NCBI GenBank assembly: GCA_029817715.1
Contig: JARUPY010000434.1
Coordinates: 2,460,001-2,524,000 of the forward strand
Source: Melastoma dodecandrum
Lineage: Eukaryota > Streptophyta > Magnoliopsida > Myrtales > Melastomataceae
Reading direction: 5' to 3'
DNA: 64,000 nt
Part shown: piece by piece, positions 32,949 to 44,521 of the stretch
Layout of the letters: each line of letters starts with the position of its first letter
Numbering within the stretch: position 1 is the first letter of the stretch
Notes under the pieces: model-generated
Database searches by the model: none
What the model was told of the DNA's origin: nothing
What the model saw: only the letters and a program-made list of their open reading frames with translations
Program-made: the position numbers and the translations under genes

Positions 32949-34792
32949 GTGACCCAAAGAGCGAGAGTTCCATTCTCGATTGGGAAAAGCTACAAGGATG
33001 AAGTCGTTTGCGACGTTATTCTAATGGATGCGTGCCACTTGCTCCTAGAAAGACCGTGGCAGTTTGATCGGCGCGCGCAACATGACGGGTATCGCAATAC
33101 CTACTCCATCAGCGTTGACGAGAAGAAGGTCACCTTGATGCCCCTCACCACTCAGTCTATGACAGCACAGCAGAATCAATCTACCGATCAGCGTCTCAAA
33201 GGAGTTCAATTGGTTCGAGCGATTCGCGAAGGTGAGAAGGCTTATTTTCTGGTTCTTGTCGAAACAACCCAGGATCAATCGACGAGCCATCCCCAAGCTG
33301 TATCCATACTCGAAGAGTTCAAGGATGTCTTTCCGGAGGAGTTGCCAGTCGAATTACCATCTATGCGAAGCATTCAACACCAGATCGACTTGGTTCCAGG
33401 AGCATCTCTTCTAAATCGACCGGCTTATCATTGCAATCTAGAGGAAGCTAACAAACTCCAGAGGCAGGTCGATGAGTTGCTTTAAAAAGGATTGGTTCGA
33501 GAGAGTTTGAGCCCTTGCTCAGTTCCCGCTATATTGGTACCGAAAAAGGAAGGTACTTGGCGAATGTGCATGGATAGTTGAGCGATCAACAAAATCACGG
33601 TGAAGTATCGATTTCCGATTCCTCGACTAGATGACATGTTAGATGAGTTGCATGGAGCGCAGGTGTTTTCGAAAGTGGATTGCATAGTGGATATCACCAG
33701 ATTCGGATGAAGGAAGGCGATGAGTGGAAGACCGCCTTCAAGACCAAGTATGGGTTGTACAAATGGTTGGTGATGCCTTTTGGTTTGTCAAACGCACCCA
33801 GCACGTTTATGCGACTGATGACCCATGTTTTGCGACCATTTATGGGGAAGTTTGTGGTTGTCTACTTCGATGACATTCTTATCTACAGCAGCAGTCTTGA
33901 TGAACATGATGAGCACCTTCGCACAATGTTTCATACACTTCGCGTCAAGAAGCTGTATGGAAATCCTAAGAAGTGTGAGTTCTTTCAGCCGAGGGTGGTA
34001 TATCTTGGTTTTGTAGTATCTGCTGAAGGAATCAAGGTCGACGAAAGTAAGATCAAAGTAATCAAGGAGTGGCCGACGCCAAACAGTTTCCACGACGTTC
34101 GAAGCTTTCATGGCTTAGCGTCGTTCTATAGGAGGTTCATTCGAGGTTTCAGCTCATTCGCAGCCCTAGTCACCGAATGTTTGAAAGGAGACAAGTTCGA
34201 GTGGACTCCAGCCGCACAAGCTAGTCTCGAGCAACTAAAGGAGCGTCTAAGCGAAGCACCCGTTCCTGCCTTACCTGACTTCACGAAGATGCTTGAGGTC
34301 GAATGTGATGCATCAGGAGTTGGGATTGGAGGAGTCTTGTTGCAGGAAGGGAGACCCATTGTATATTTTAGCGAGAAACTCAGTGGTGCCAAACTCAACT
34401 ACTCGACATACGATAAAGAGTTCCTAGCCATCGTTCGAGTACTCGAGACGAGGAGCCATTACTTGCTGCCCCGAGAGTTCGTGTTACACACCGACCATGA
34501 AGCTCTCAAATACATCAACGGTCAACACAAACTCAGTCGACGACATGCGAAGTGGATCGAGTTTCTAGAAGCTTTCACCTTTGTCTTGAAGCACAAACCA
34601 GGAGTGAAGAATGTAGTCGCTGATGCTCTCTCGAGGAAGATGACTCTACTATCCGCGATGGAGACAAAGTTAATTGGATTTGAGTACCTAAAAGATCTGT
34701 ATAAGGATGATGAAGACTTTGGAAGGATTTTCGTCCAATGCATCAATCAGGCCGTCGATCGATTCCATCAGGTGAATGGATTCTTGTTTTGA
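32949..34792 (+). pseudogene. CRM-like protease end, reverse transcriptase and RNase H
   Basis: Frame 32949-33485 covers the end of protease and the RT N-terminus (NRPAYHCNLEEANKLQRQVDELL). A TAA at 33483 and a TAG at about 33579 interrupt it. A small frameshift or deletion follows near 33680, at the [21 protein letters not shown] join. The 370-codon frame 33680-34792 then holds RT with the catalytic YFDD (33863-33874), the [15 protein letters not shown] connection and RNase H ([34 protein letters not shown]). RT catalytic residues are intact in this frame. It is a strong marker for phylogenetic placement. Confidence 0.85.
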
Positions 34793-35474
34793 GATTCAAA
34801 GTTATGCATTCCCAGGAGTTCGACTCGAGAGCTACTCATTTTGGAGTTGACAAGATGCTGTCAATGCTGCAAGAAAATTTCTATTGGCCTCGAATGGAAA
34901 AGCAGGTGCGAGGTCTTATTTCGAGATGTGCTATCTGCCAACAGGCAAAGAGCCGACTCCAACCACAAGCCCTTTACACTCCACTGCCCGTCCCAGAGCA
35001 TCCTTGGGAGCATGTAAGCATGGATTTTGTGCTAGGAGTGCCGAGAACGTAGAGGAGGAAGGATTCGATCATAGTTGTGGTCGATAGATTCTCGAAGATG
35101 GCACATTTTATTCCATGTCAGAAGACGGAAGATGCAACCAATATCACAGATCTGTATTTTCGAGAAATCCTGAGGTTGCATGGAGTGCCGAAGTCAATCG
35201 TATCAGATCGAGACGTCAAGCTCCTAAGCTACTTTTGGAAGACGTTGTGGCACAACTTGGGAACGAAGCTCATTTTCAGTACAACCTATCATCCCCAGAC
35301 CGATGGACAAACAGAGGTTGTCAATCGTACTATGACTGCAATCCTTCGAACCTTAGTCTTGAAGAACCAGAAGGATTGGGACGTGAAGCTCGCTCATGCG
35401 GCGATTTTACTCCAGACTTCGAAGGTATCCGTCCGGAGACACAATTCAGAGTTCTCCCTCTTCCAGAAGCTATC
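34793..35474 (+). pseudogene. CRM-like integrase, truncated
   Basis: After a frame break at 34790-34840 the integrase reads FGVDKMLSMLQENFYWP, then CAICQQAKS (about 34930-34955). The three catalytic acids are visible: Asp of VSMDFVLG (35023-35025), Asp of SDRDVK (about 35206-35208) and Glu of DGQTEVVN (35314-35316). One stop is at about 35050 (TAG). Similarity ends soon after the WDVKLAHA block (about 35400), where the pararetrovirus is joined. Confidence 0.8.
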
Positions 35475-37406
35475 TAGAATATCCAGAACTCTCTCCCATC
35501 CTCTTTCTCCGGCATGCTCATCTGCAGAGCTGAGATAAGAACGGAGAATCGTGACAGTTGTCATACCGTCACTGAGCACATAATATAGCTCCTTGCGGGC
35601 AAAAACGTGCTCCAGCACATCCTTCAGAAACTCAACCTTTATGGCCTTTCTTACAGTTTTATCCTTGTAATACTTGCACCATAAACCACTCTGATCGAGG
35701 TCCTGTTTTTGAGATTCTATCAGATGCCTACTTTCACTAGGATGGATATCCCACACTTGCATATTGGGAAGGATTACTTTCCCATATTGCTCATGCTCTT
35801 CCTCCTCCATCGTAGTGCTCGTAATCAACGCCGTGGCATATTTTGAACCATAGCCAAGGCACCCGAGTATGAACTTTACCAAATGAGGCAATGGTTCTAT
35901 CTGCTCTGGTTCTGATCTATCGATCTCCAGAATATCGATAAAACCCACTTACAAATACGGTAAAGCAACTCCCACCATACCTGAACTAATCCTTAGGGAT
36001 GGCCACTTCTCCGAAATCCAGTGTAGATATGGTTGAAGTACAGAGTTCTTCTCGAGTGAGGATTCTCTCATATCCACTACCACTTTAGAAGTCTCATAAT
36101 CTTTAACCTCACACGGTAGTATGGACATTGTTGTGGTGAGAATTTACTGTCTGTCCCTTACAGATTTAGACAGCTCTTCTCCATCTGCAGCCTTGTAAGT
36201 TAACTTGGCCTCCAGATCTTTGATGTACTCAATCGCTTTTGCTGCGAAAAACATAATTTGGGCTTGGTAATTATTTTTAATACCTCCCATAAGTCCTCCA
36301 CAAACAACAGTAGCATCCTAAGATAGGGATCCGTCCTCAAAAGAGTCCAAATCAAAAAGCCAATATCTATCTAGATCTTCATGACCTTCGTCATCGTGAG
36401 CTTGCTCCCCAGGTTCAACTGAACCTCCTTCAGGAATTACTTCCTCAAGGTTCTCCTGAGTTTGAGGATTACCTTCTTTGAGTGCAGTCGGTATTTCGTA
36501 ATTGAAATACTCGTCATACTCCATTTCCGCCGCATCGTCAGGATGTTCTTCCTTCCGAACAACTGGCTCTCCTATGAAGGCTTTGAACTTCGCCTCCTCT
36601 TCGGCATACTCTGTTTCCATCCTCTCTTTCTGTTCCTCCTTGCTTTGTAACAAAGCCTTGTAGGATTTCACAGCTTGATTAATGGAAATTTTCTTCTCCT
36701 TAGCCAGATAATTACGGCAGTAATTGAACTGCTCCGTGGTTAACGGGAACCACCAAGGTTCTTCAACCTTATCGTCCTTCTTAGGACCAGAAAACTTAAG
36801 CTGCTTCGCTTTCTTCTTTTTTCTAGCTTTCTCTTGGGAATTAGCCTCAGCTTCTTCCTTCAGATATACCATCTTCGCTTTTCCTTTAGAACTCACTTCT
36901 TCAGGATCAGCCATCTTCTTTTGAAGATCTTCCTTCACGTTTCCTTTGGGTTTGAAATTGTCTTCTCCCTTAGGACCCGTCACTCCCTTCTGGGAATCTT
37001 TTTCCACTTTTCCTTTGGAATTGGTTATTACCTTTTCCTTAGGTTCAGCCATTCCCTTCTGGGAATCTTCTTTCGTTTTTCCTTTGAAGTTGACCGGAGC
37101 CTTCTTCTTAGGATCAACCATCTCCTTCTGGAAATCTGTCTCCGCTTTTCTCTCAGAGTTGGTTTTTACCTTCTCCTTGAGATTAGCCACACCCTTTTGG
37201 GCATCCGCAGCTTTTAGCTTTCTGGGACATTCGAATGATCTATGTCCAGGTTGCTTACACTGCCAACACAAAGCTGATTTCGTTCCAGAAATGGAACCAG
37301 CATCACTATACTCACTTTTTCTTTTGATAGGATTAGGACATACCTTCTTGGAGTGTCCCTCCTGCTTACTTCTCCAGCAGATCTTCTTCTTTGCTACGGG
37401 ATCCAT
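35475..37406 (-). pseudogene. Downstream caulimovirid ORF with CCHC knuckles and Lys-rich repeats
   Basis: The frame opens at ATG 37406, overlapping RNase H by 41 bases. Its first 362 codons (to 36318) have a damaged knuckle (CWRS..H..C, second Cys replaced by Ser, 37338-37379), an intact knuckle CWQCKQPGHRSFEC (37227-37268), and about 130 residues of imperfect Lys/Glu/Ser repeats (SQKGMAEPKEK-type). A region around EEPWWFPLTTEQFNYCRNYL and an acidic tail follow. A TAG at about 36315 interrupts, yet the same frame continues in pieces to about 35475, including frame 35948-35475. Its position is that of the transactivator/inclusion-body ORF of caulimovirids. I do not recognise the transactivator domain, so identity is open. 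Confidence 0.5.
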
Positions 37407-38746
37407 CTATAAGTTCTCTAGAGAGAGAGTCAGCTATTATGTTTTTGTCTGAAGAGATATATTCGACATCAAATTTATAATAGTTAAACCATTCTTGCAA
37501 CCTCAAAAGTCTAGTCTGCCTAGCCTCCTTGAGGTTCAGACTCATAAACCTTTTTACGTAGGTCGAGTCAGAGCGCATTAAGAATTTCTTAGGTGCCAAA
37601 AAGATGTAAAAGGCTTTTATTCCATCTTTTAAAGCCAATACCTCTTTTTAATGTATCAGATATCGGAGTTCGTACCCCTTAAAACTACCCGACCAATACT
37701 TACAAACGGGTTCAGGTTTCCTTCCTTTAATTTTAAGGACAGCACACCAAAATTCGTTTGAAGCATCAATTTTCAGAACTAACTCATCTTTGTCAGATGG
37801 TAAAGAGAGTTGTGGTAAATTTTTAACCTTTCTCTTAATTCTCTGAATAGCATGAGTGTCCTCATCTTCCCATAACCAAGGATTTGCCGAAGAGGTTTTC
37901 TTCGAAATCCTTCCTAGATCTTGGGAAAGATCTTTCACAAACTTTCTTGCATAGTTAACAAATCCACAAAATCTTTGGACTTATTTTCTATCCTCAAGTC
38001 TGTCAGAAAAATCAACAATTATTTCGGCAATATGACTTTGCAATTTAATTTTTCCTTGCTCAATCTCCACGCCTAGAAAATTGACTAACTCCTTTAACCA
38101 TTCTATCTTCCTTTCCGATAGAATCATGCCCTCCTGTCGGAAGACATCAGTAACCTTATCAAGGTGCCTCATGTGGTCGTCTTCATTCTGACTGTAGACT
38201 AACACATCGTCTATATAGACCGCACAAAATTTTCGAACTTGCTTAAAAGCATTATCCATTTTGCGCTGAAACACGCCTGGAGCATTCTTCAGGCCGAACG
38301 GCATCACCAGCCATTCAAACATTCCTTGCGGAGCATTGAAGGCAGTTAGAAGAATCGACTCTTCCTCTATCTTAACTTGCCAGTATCCACTTTTCAAGTC
38401 AAATTTTGAGAAGAATTTTGGTTGGCTCAAACTAACTCTATCAATTAAATCTCCAGCAGTGGGAATCTTATAGCCATCGTCTTTTGTAGCTTTGTTAAGC
38501 TGACGATAGTCTATAACCATTCGGACTATAAAGGCAGGACTAGAATGCGGACTATAACTGTCCCTAATCAAGCCTTTTCCAAGCAACTCAGGAATTTGCT
38601 TGTCAAATTCCTCAACCATCTCAGCCGTATACATAATGTTTCTGGCCTTATAATGGTTCCGGGATCCTTTAACTCGAGTCTAGCCTTTAGGCTATTCCGA
38701 CTCCACAATTTTAATAGATCTTCACTAAAATTGTCGGCAAGTTTTA
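37366..38746 (-). pseudogene. Caulimovirid reverse transcriptase and RNase H
   Basis: The 217-codon minus frame 38634-37981 contains MVIDYRQLNKAT, FSKFDLKSGYWQVKI, MPFGLKNAPGVFQRKMD and the catalytic YIDD at plus 38207-38218. The pattern is that of caulimovirid RTs. After stops, RNase H is seen in a broken frame (37938-37648, with KIDASNEFWCAVL for the first catalytic Asp) and in 37638-37366 (MRSDSTYVKRFM, IIADSLSREL). The end overlaps the start of the next ORF by 41 bases in another frame, as in compact viral genomes. The copy cannot be expressed as one enzyme. Confidence 0.8.
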
Positions 38747-40915
38747 TCAGGAACTTATTCCCTGTATTGCCCTACACGCTTGTTTTGGAAACAAGTCGTC
38801 ATACCAGTTAGAACTTTTGGTATTCGTTAGAGAAAACAGGGTTTGTTCCCATGAATCGTTCTCATCCAACCGTATATCACCACGCTGAGCTCTCACTCTG
38901 AAAGCTTTTTCCCATGGTGTATTACCACAATATTCTGTCCGTTTTACCGGATAGAACCCAAATTTTAACCTCAACTTAGGTTCTTGGAGAATACTAATTT
39001 TCACCCCACCAATGGATACATGATGGACATCCTGCACAAAAGGTAAGTTTTCCTTTTGTCCTTTTAGAAAGGCATTACCAATTATGATGTCTGCCTCTAA
39101 TAAAGGATGGGCCAGGATTTCTTTAACGATGAACTGTTGTCCACCAATAAAGACAGGCACATTATTAGCCTGATGGCTGACTATTGTCGCCATTCCATCT
39201 ACATTCACCACATGGATAGGTTTCTGCAGTGGTTTCCACCACTCATCTGGTAGAGCATTGAGTCTAGCACAAGTTATGCTACACCCAGTATCTATCAAAG
39301 TATCCAGAGAATACTCATAGTATCCAGGAAACTTGAAAGTTAGAGCCACATACGTGCTCAAGTCTTCCTTCCTGACACTAAACCCAATATTCTTAGGTAC
39401 TTCTTGGGATGGTTCTATCATCCTCCAGATTTCGTCTATTGGTATAGACCTCTGCTCGGCTATTTGCTCAATAACCTTACAGACTTCAGGAATACTAAAT
39501 AAAGAGTTATCCGGATAGGTAACTCTCATCTTCTTTATTGATTCCTCTCTCGTTTGGTCTACCGGATCTTCATAGACTGGTAGTGACACCTGTCTATATC
39601 CAACTATTCTACCCGTATGTTGAGACGGGGTTCTCGAATCTGTAGACCTTCGAGACATTTCTTCTATTAGGGGTGGAGCAGATGCTTCTACTGGTCGGGA
39701 CACTATTATGTCCTCTCCCACATCACTAGGTCTAGAAGAAACTTCAAAGAGCGTATGAGTTCTTGGCTCTCTCAGGAGTGGCATCCTCATAGGCAGATGC
39801 CTGTCAGCTCTAAAACTATCTCTAGACGGTTCACCCAACATTAAAGTAATCTCGTTACCTCTTTGTCGGATATTAACCGCACTAATCGGTCTAGAGCTAC
39901 TACCAGGTTCAGTCATAACCCAATTTCTTGGCCAGGTTAACTCTAGTGGGTTCACCTCACGCCTATGAAATTGTTGGTAGTTATTATGACCTTCCTCGAA
40001 CAACTCAGTAAGTCTCGAGATGTTCCTCACACCTGGACTAGTAGTATTTACCAATCGGTAAATTACCCTAGTGTGATACGCCAAAAACTTGGCCTGGGAA
40101 TTCATTCTATCCATATTCATTGATTTTATCCTTAAGGTCAATGAATTTCCCAAACAACGATCATTCAGGGCCATCATGAAATTTGGATGGACCTAGAACC
40201 ATACAGGGCCATGTGCAAGGTTGGCCTGTATACCTGATATCAGTTGATCTCTAAACTCTCGCCATCGTTTATCGATTGCAGCTGCTACCACAGGACTATC
40301 CGCTGGAAGATTGAATAGCGGGATAAGTCCTACTTGGATCAACCCTATGTGTATGTAGTTATATACACCTCTCGCACGTTTCATGGTTTCCCTAATGCGT
40401 TGTACGTTGAGTAAGGGGATATCCAAAGTCTCAAGTTCCGTGCTTGTAACTTGAGCCGTTGCTTTTGTTTTTGAGATATCGATTATAGATCTTGAAACAT
40501 TATAGACCTCTCTCACATTAACATTGGGCAACCTCCATTCCAGAACTGACTGGGATGGATCTTCGTACTGGTGGGATTCATCCAGTACCTGATTCGATGC
40601 TTCCAAGGGAACCATCTCATCACCATCTCCATTTTGCTCTGCTCTCATCATGAACAGATGCATTTTCCAGAGATCAGAATCTTCTTCTGAGTCTGTATCA
40701 TAATTTGATACAACTTCATAGATAGATTCTACTTCCGAGTCTAAGTCAGAAATATCCTGCTCATCTATTAGTTCATAAGCCAGGACTTCTTCCTTGTGAC
40801 TCCTGTCATCCATAAACACTATTCGGAGTCTTTCTCTCCTCTGGTTCTTCTGGGGACAAGTATCCGCTTTGTGGGCTTTTGATCCACAAAACCAGCAACA
40901 ATTACAGTTGCCCAA
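38747..40915 (-). pseudogene. Caulimovirid CCHC finger, movement protein and protease
   Basis: On the minus strand the frame 40915-40193 begins with a finger CWFCGSKAHKADTC (40856-40897), typical of the capsid end, followed by an acidic linker. It then gives a movement-protein region (30K superfamily) with YNYIHIGLIQVGLIPLF (about 40325-40375) and the LAHGPVWF block. A TAG at 40193-40195 interrupts the same frame, which goes on (40177-38747, 476 codons) with PNFMMALNDRCLGNSLTL and AYHTRVIYRLVN. A retropepsin LIDTGCSITCARL follows, with catalytic Asp at 39290-39292. MP would open plasmodesmata; PR would process the polyprotein. Confidence 0.7.
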
Positions 40916-42414
40916 CGGTTTCCCTTTTGGACATTTAGGTTCTCTGCCATGCTTTCACTTAAAGGCTTCGATCCTATCTTTATCCTTAAGGTTAATCCGT
41001 CTCCTTACAAACCTCCTTGGTTTGTAAGCAGGACCTCCTCTATGTTTTTTCTGGAGGTCTCTCTTTGGCCAAACTTTCCTTTTGTTGTATCCAACAAATA
41101 TTTTCTTCTTTGGAAAGTTTCTTGTTCTCACATATTCTGTTTGAGTATCACATCCATACCTTCCCGGTACATACTCAATCTATGAACAACAGCTCTTGTT
41201 TAGGTATGGCAGCTTCTTAGCTGCCTCCTTAACTTGACGCTCAGTGCACGCCTTTCTCATCACGTACTTAACCGCCTGAATTTTTCCTCTGAGTCCAGAG
41301 ACAATCTTTTCCTCACTCAGAAGTAATTCATAGGCCTTTTGCGCAACTTCCGGCCAAGGTTCTGGAAGTTTTGCAAAAAAGGTTCCCAATTTGAACTGCT
41401 GAGAAACTACGTCCAGATTGTAATAATACTTCTGGAATTCACATACGTAGCTATCAAACCAGCACATATCACAAACTGTAGTTTAACCAGAGCATTCAAT
41501 GATTGCTCTTTTTCCACAGTTTCAGTGGATAACGAAAAACCACAGAACTCCCGTTTTAATGCATCAGCGATGATTGCCAATACACCATCAACGGTCAGCG
41601 CTTGATCTATCTTTTCTTTGATGTCAGTATGCGCCACCAAAGACTTCCAATATTTCTGCGCCGTTCCCATGAGGGCTACAACACATAATTCATAGACTGA
41701 TCCTGGTGATAATATCCCAGCAGACGCAGTCATTCGAATTAGAAATAACCACTCATCTATCTTTTCAGATACGTGATTCTCACAATCTATGTCGAGAAAA
41801 GCACCAGGGGTAATTATAGGCTTCAAAACATTATCCCTTGAAACAAATTCTTGTTTAGTTCTATGAGGATAATCGGGCCTGTAAATTTCCCTCTTCGCAG
41901 TTACCAATTCATTAAACGTTCGATTGTCTAAATGAACTAGAATGTCCTCTGCCAGGCCTAAGGCTTTCCTTAGGTCTTTTGCCAATTCTCTACTTTGAGA
42001 ATTCAAATTTGCATTTCGCTTTTGTGAGTCTAAAATGTAAGGAGCTACCGACTACTTATACATTTCATCCACACTCTTGCATTGATTCTGTTTGGAATTT
42101 CTTCCTCCCAAATTCAATCTTTCGACTGGTTTTCCTGTAGTACTTTCTAGGCATGAAGTCGCCTCGACTTCATGCCTTTTTAAACCTCTTTCTTGCTCAA
42201 TCGAGTCTAACATCTTGTTGACCATAGGGCCTACTTCCTGAGCAAGATGGTTTCGGCTCTCAAGACTTTCTGTATTCTCTTGAATGGTTAGCTGAGTTAA
42301 AATATCATTTATACTCTTGCTAATTCCATAAGGAGACAATCTAAACTCTGGAACGAACTCCAATCGTGATGGAGTTCTAGAAGGATTTCCCAAAGATTTT
42401 CCTTCTCCAGCCAT
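40916..42414 (-). pseudogene. Caulimovirid capsid-like ORF
   Basis: The frame opens at ATG 42414 with MAGEGKSLGNP and runs to a stop at 42052. The same frame continues as an open stretch 42006-41407, then shifts by one into 41467-41180 and onward. The central part holds a segment with WFDSYVCEFQKYYYNLD (about 41415-41465), then LPEPWPE, resembling the conserved core of caulimovirid coat proteins (YxCEFxKYYY-like). The basic tail and the CCHC finger (in the next ORF, 40856-40897) complete the capsid. At least two nonsense codons and one frameshift break it. Described only as a remnant. Confidence 0.6.
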
Positions 42415-42424
42415 CTCAAGGACT

Positions 42425-44431
42425 TATTTGAAAGTATTTCAAAATTTTGGGCTTTTCTTAAAATCAGAAAAAGACAAAAATGGGTTGGGACAGGCTTTAG
42501 GTAATTTGAAAACTTCCAACAGTGAAAACCGAATTTGTTTCTTTTCTCACGATACTTTAGAACCTTCCTCCTTGCCCCATCGGGGGTCTTCCGTCATTAG
42601 GGGAGAGGCACGATGTTCACCGTCTCCTGGGGCAAGAGGAATCGGCCGGAGAAAAGATCCCCCTTCCGTTTCCCCCGTTCCGCCGCCTTGGTCGCGAGCT
42701 CACTGATTTTCGTCGTCGCTGCGGGAAGGACAGCCAAAAGCACCCGGAAGACAGGCTCAGAGGAAGATGGGAGAGCGCCGAGGAGAAGAGTAAAACCCTT
42801 AATTCAAAGGGCTCGAAGCTGCTATACGGTCTCCCCCTCCCCTCGTCTATTTCTTCTGTTCTATTTGCGCATTTTCATGGTGGCGAGTTGAGTGGGTAGG
42901 GCGACGGGAGGTTGGTAGGTCGGGTAAGAGGATCCGTCGAATCTGAGTCGGTGAGTTGTGTGGTATGCATCTTCCATTTCTCGCCCACCTTCGTACGGGC
43001 ACTATTTTCTTCACCTAGCCTCGCCCGCATCCCATTTTTATATTTCCTCCCATCTCTGCTCACATACAACCCTTGATGAGTCGGAATGTCCCTCGTTTCT
43101 TCTTCTTGATTTTTGGCCGAACTGTCTTCGGTACTATTGGGTGTCGTGTGGTGTCGTGGGCGAGGAAGCAATTTGATTTCTTCTAGGGGCAGATTGTGCC
43201 GTGTTGTCTGAATTTCGTATTGCCTGCGGTACTTGGAGTGTTCGCCTCGGAAAGTTGGCCGCCATGAGTTGTACAGATTTGTCATTTTCTGTTGTTCCTG
43301 TGGTTATGCGTGATGACAATGCGGAGGAACTTTCAGTGGGAGTGAGCTGCGAGTTTAGTTGGTAGACAGCGAGTGGATTAGTGGTGTGCCTTGCTGTGAA
43401 TCGGGCGTGCAATCGGTCGGAAGTGATATGCTGATATTTGTCTGGATGATTGCTATTCTTCTGCCACTTTTGAACGTCTTGCCAAAAGAGTGAAATGTGA
43501 GGTTGATTTCGGTTATGAGTGGAAAAGGCAAACTTGTTTCATGAGGCTGAATCACCGTTTGTTTGAGCGAGTGTTTGTGAGGAAATCGTGCCACGAGTTG
43601 AATCGGGATAGAACCGAGCTTCACCCCTGGGGTGATGCGAAGATATCACCTGGACGGCGGGGAAGTTTTGTTGTTCTGTTCTGTGCCTTGTTCCGGGATG
43701 AACTCGCATTATGATGAGGTAGTGGAGGCTATGTCGGATGGCCGCTACCCGGTATTTTAATTCAATCTTCTGCCGCAATGAGACATTGGTTGAACATGAG
43801 ACATTGGTTGAGTGAGTGGCTGTTATTGTTACTGTTGCGAGGTGGAGTGGTATTACCCGGCTGTGATGTCTGAGGAGTACGGGGAGGCGACGACCATTCG
43901 CGGTTGCGCCGGCTGCCGTTACCCGGGCGCTCCCGGAGGAGTGGGTAGGGACGCACTTCGGTAGTCCTGGCACCATTCGAATTGTTGATACTGTTGGCCA
44001 GAGTGGTTTGAGGGAGTCGCTTTGAGAGAGTTGCATCGAGAGTTTCTGTTTCGGTTGGTTATCTTAATTTTAATATCTTATGAGTGATATCTTGTTGCAT
44101 TATGGTTGTGTTGATGATGTATTGTGGGATTATGAACTGTTTGTGCATAATACTTTCAAAAATACACGTTAGAATTCAATTAGTGGTCTCACTGTTTTTT
44201 TGTGTGCATGGGTAGGGCGTACTCAGCAAATTATCGCTGATCCCAGTTGGGGAATTTATTTTTAGTGTTGCAGAGAAACAAGAAGAAGGATACACGTGAC
44301 GAAGATTATCCGATTAGTCCATGGATGACAACACGGTGAAGACCTCAATTTTGTCGTTTCCGCTGTTTGACCGTTCAACTTCGGTTGAATCTTCTAATTA
44401 TAATTTGAAAAAAATTTTGTAGGTCGTTTCA
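42425..44431 (+). repeat. 3' portion of the 5' LTR
   Basis: About 2 kb ending in GGTCGTTTCA at 44431, two bases before the PBS. A GC-rich segment at 42570-42990 is probably promoter/leader sequence. The open frames inside (for example 42613-42891, 43539-44036) have no recognisable domain and overlap on both strands. Confidence 0.55.
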
Positions 44432-44433
44432 GT

Positions 44434-44445
44434 TGGTATCAGAGC
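44434..44445 (+). other. Primer binding site (tRNA-iMet)
   Basis: TGGTATCAGAGC, an exact match to the plant tRNA-iMet complement, placed two bases after the LTR end. Confidence 0.85.
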
Positions 44446-44521
44446 GTAGGTTAGGAAGGAATAATAAGGTGAAATAGGGTGTATCAGGCTTGAGAAAAGG
44501 AATAGTACGCTCACCCATGGC

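Larger units (their letters stand above)
31653..35474 (+). mobile_element. CRM-like chromovirus (Ty3/gypsy), truncated in integrase
   Basis: PBS, gag, protease, RT, RNase H and integrase follow in gypsy order. The RT-RNase H and integrase text ([46 protein letters not shown]) is closest, as I remember the family, to centromeric chromoviruses (CRM) and their relatives. The clade is not certain without a tree. The element stops within integrase at about 35405-35474, where pararetrovirus sequence starts, so the chromodomain or CR motif and 3' LTR are missing. It is interrupted by a few stops and one or two frameshifts, so it looks younger than most elements here. Confidence 0.75.
35475..42424 (-). 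mobile_element. Endogenous pararetrovirus (Caulimoviridae), decayed
   Basis: Read on the minus strand this 6.9-kb block encodes, in order, a capsid-like protein with a CCHC finger, a 30K-type movement protein, a retropepsin, RT, RNase H and a downstream ORF. There is no integrase and no LTR, which is the pattern of integrated caulimovirids rather than gypsy elements. The CP-before-MP order followed by PR-RT-RH and one further ORF is like cavemo- or solendoviruses, not like petuviruses. It carries several stops and frameshifts and is an old, inactive copy. Both borders abut truncated retrotransposons. Which genus it belongs to needs a tree of its RT. Confidence 0.75.

Noticed and set aside
42613..44036. 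ORFs on both strands in a GC-rich stretch, possible host gene
   Set aside because: The frames overlap on both strands, lack domains, and sit in an LTR defined by its end at 44431 and the PBS at 44434.
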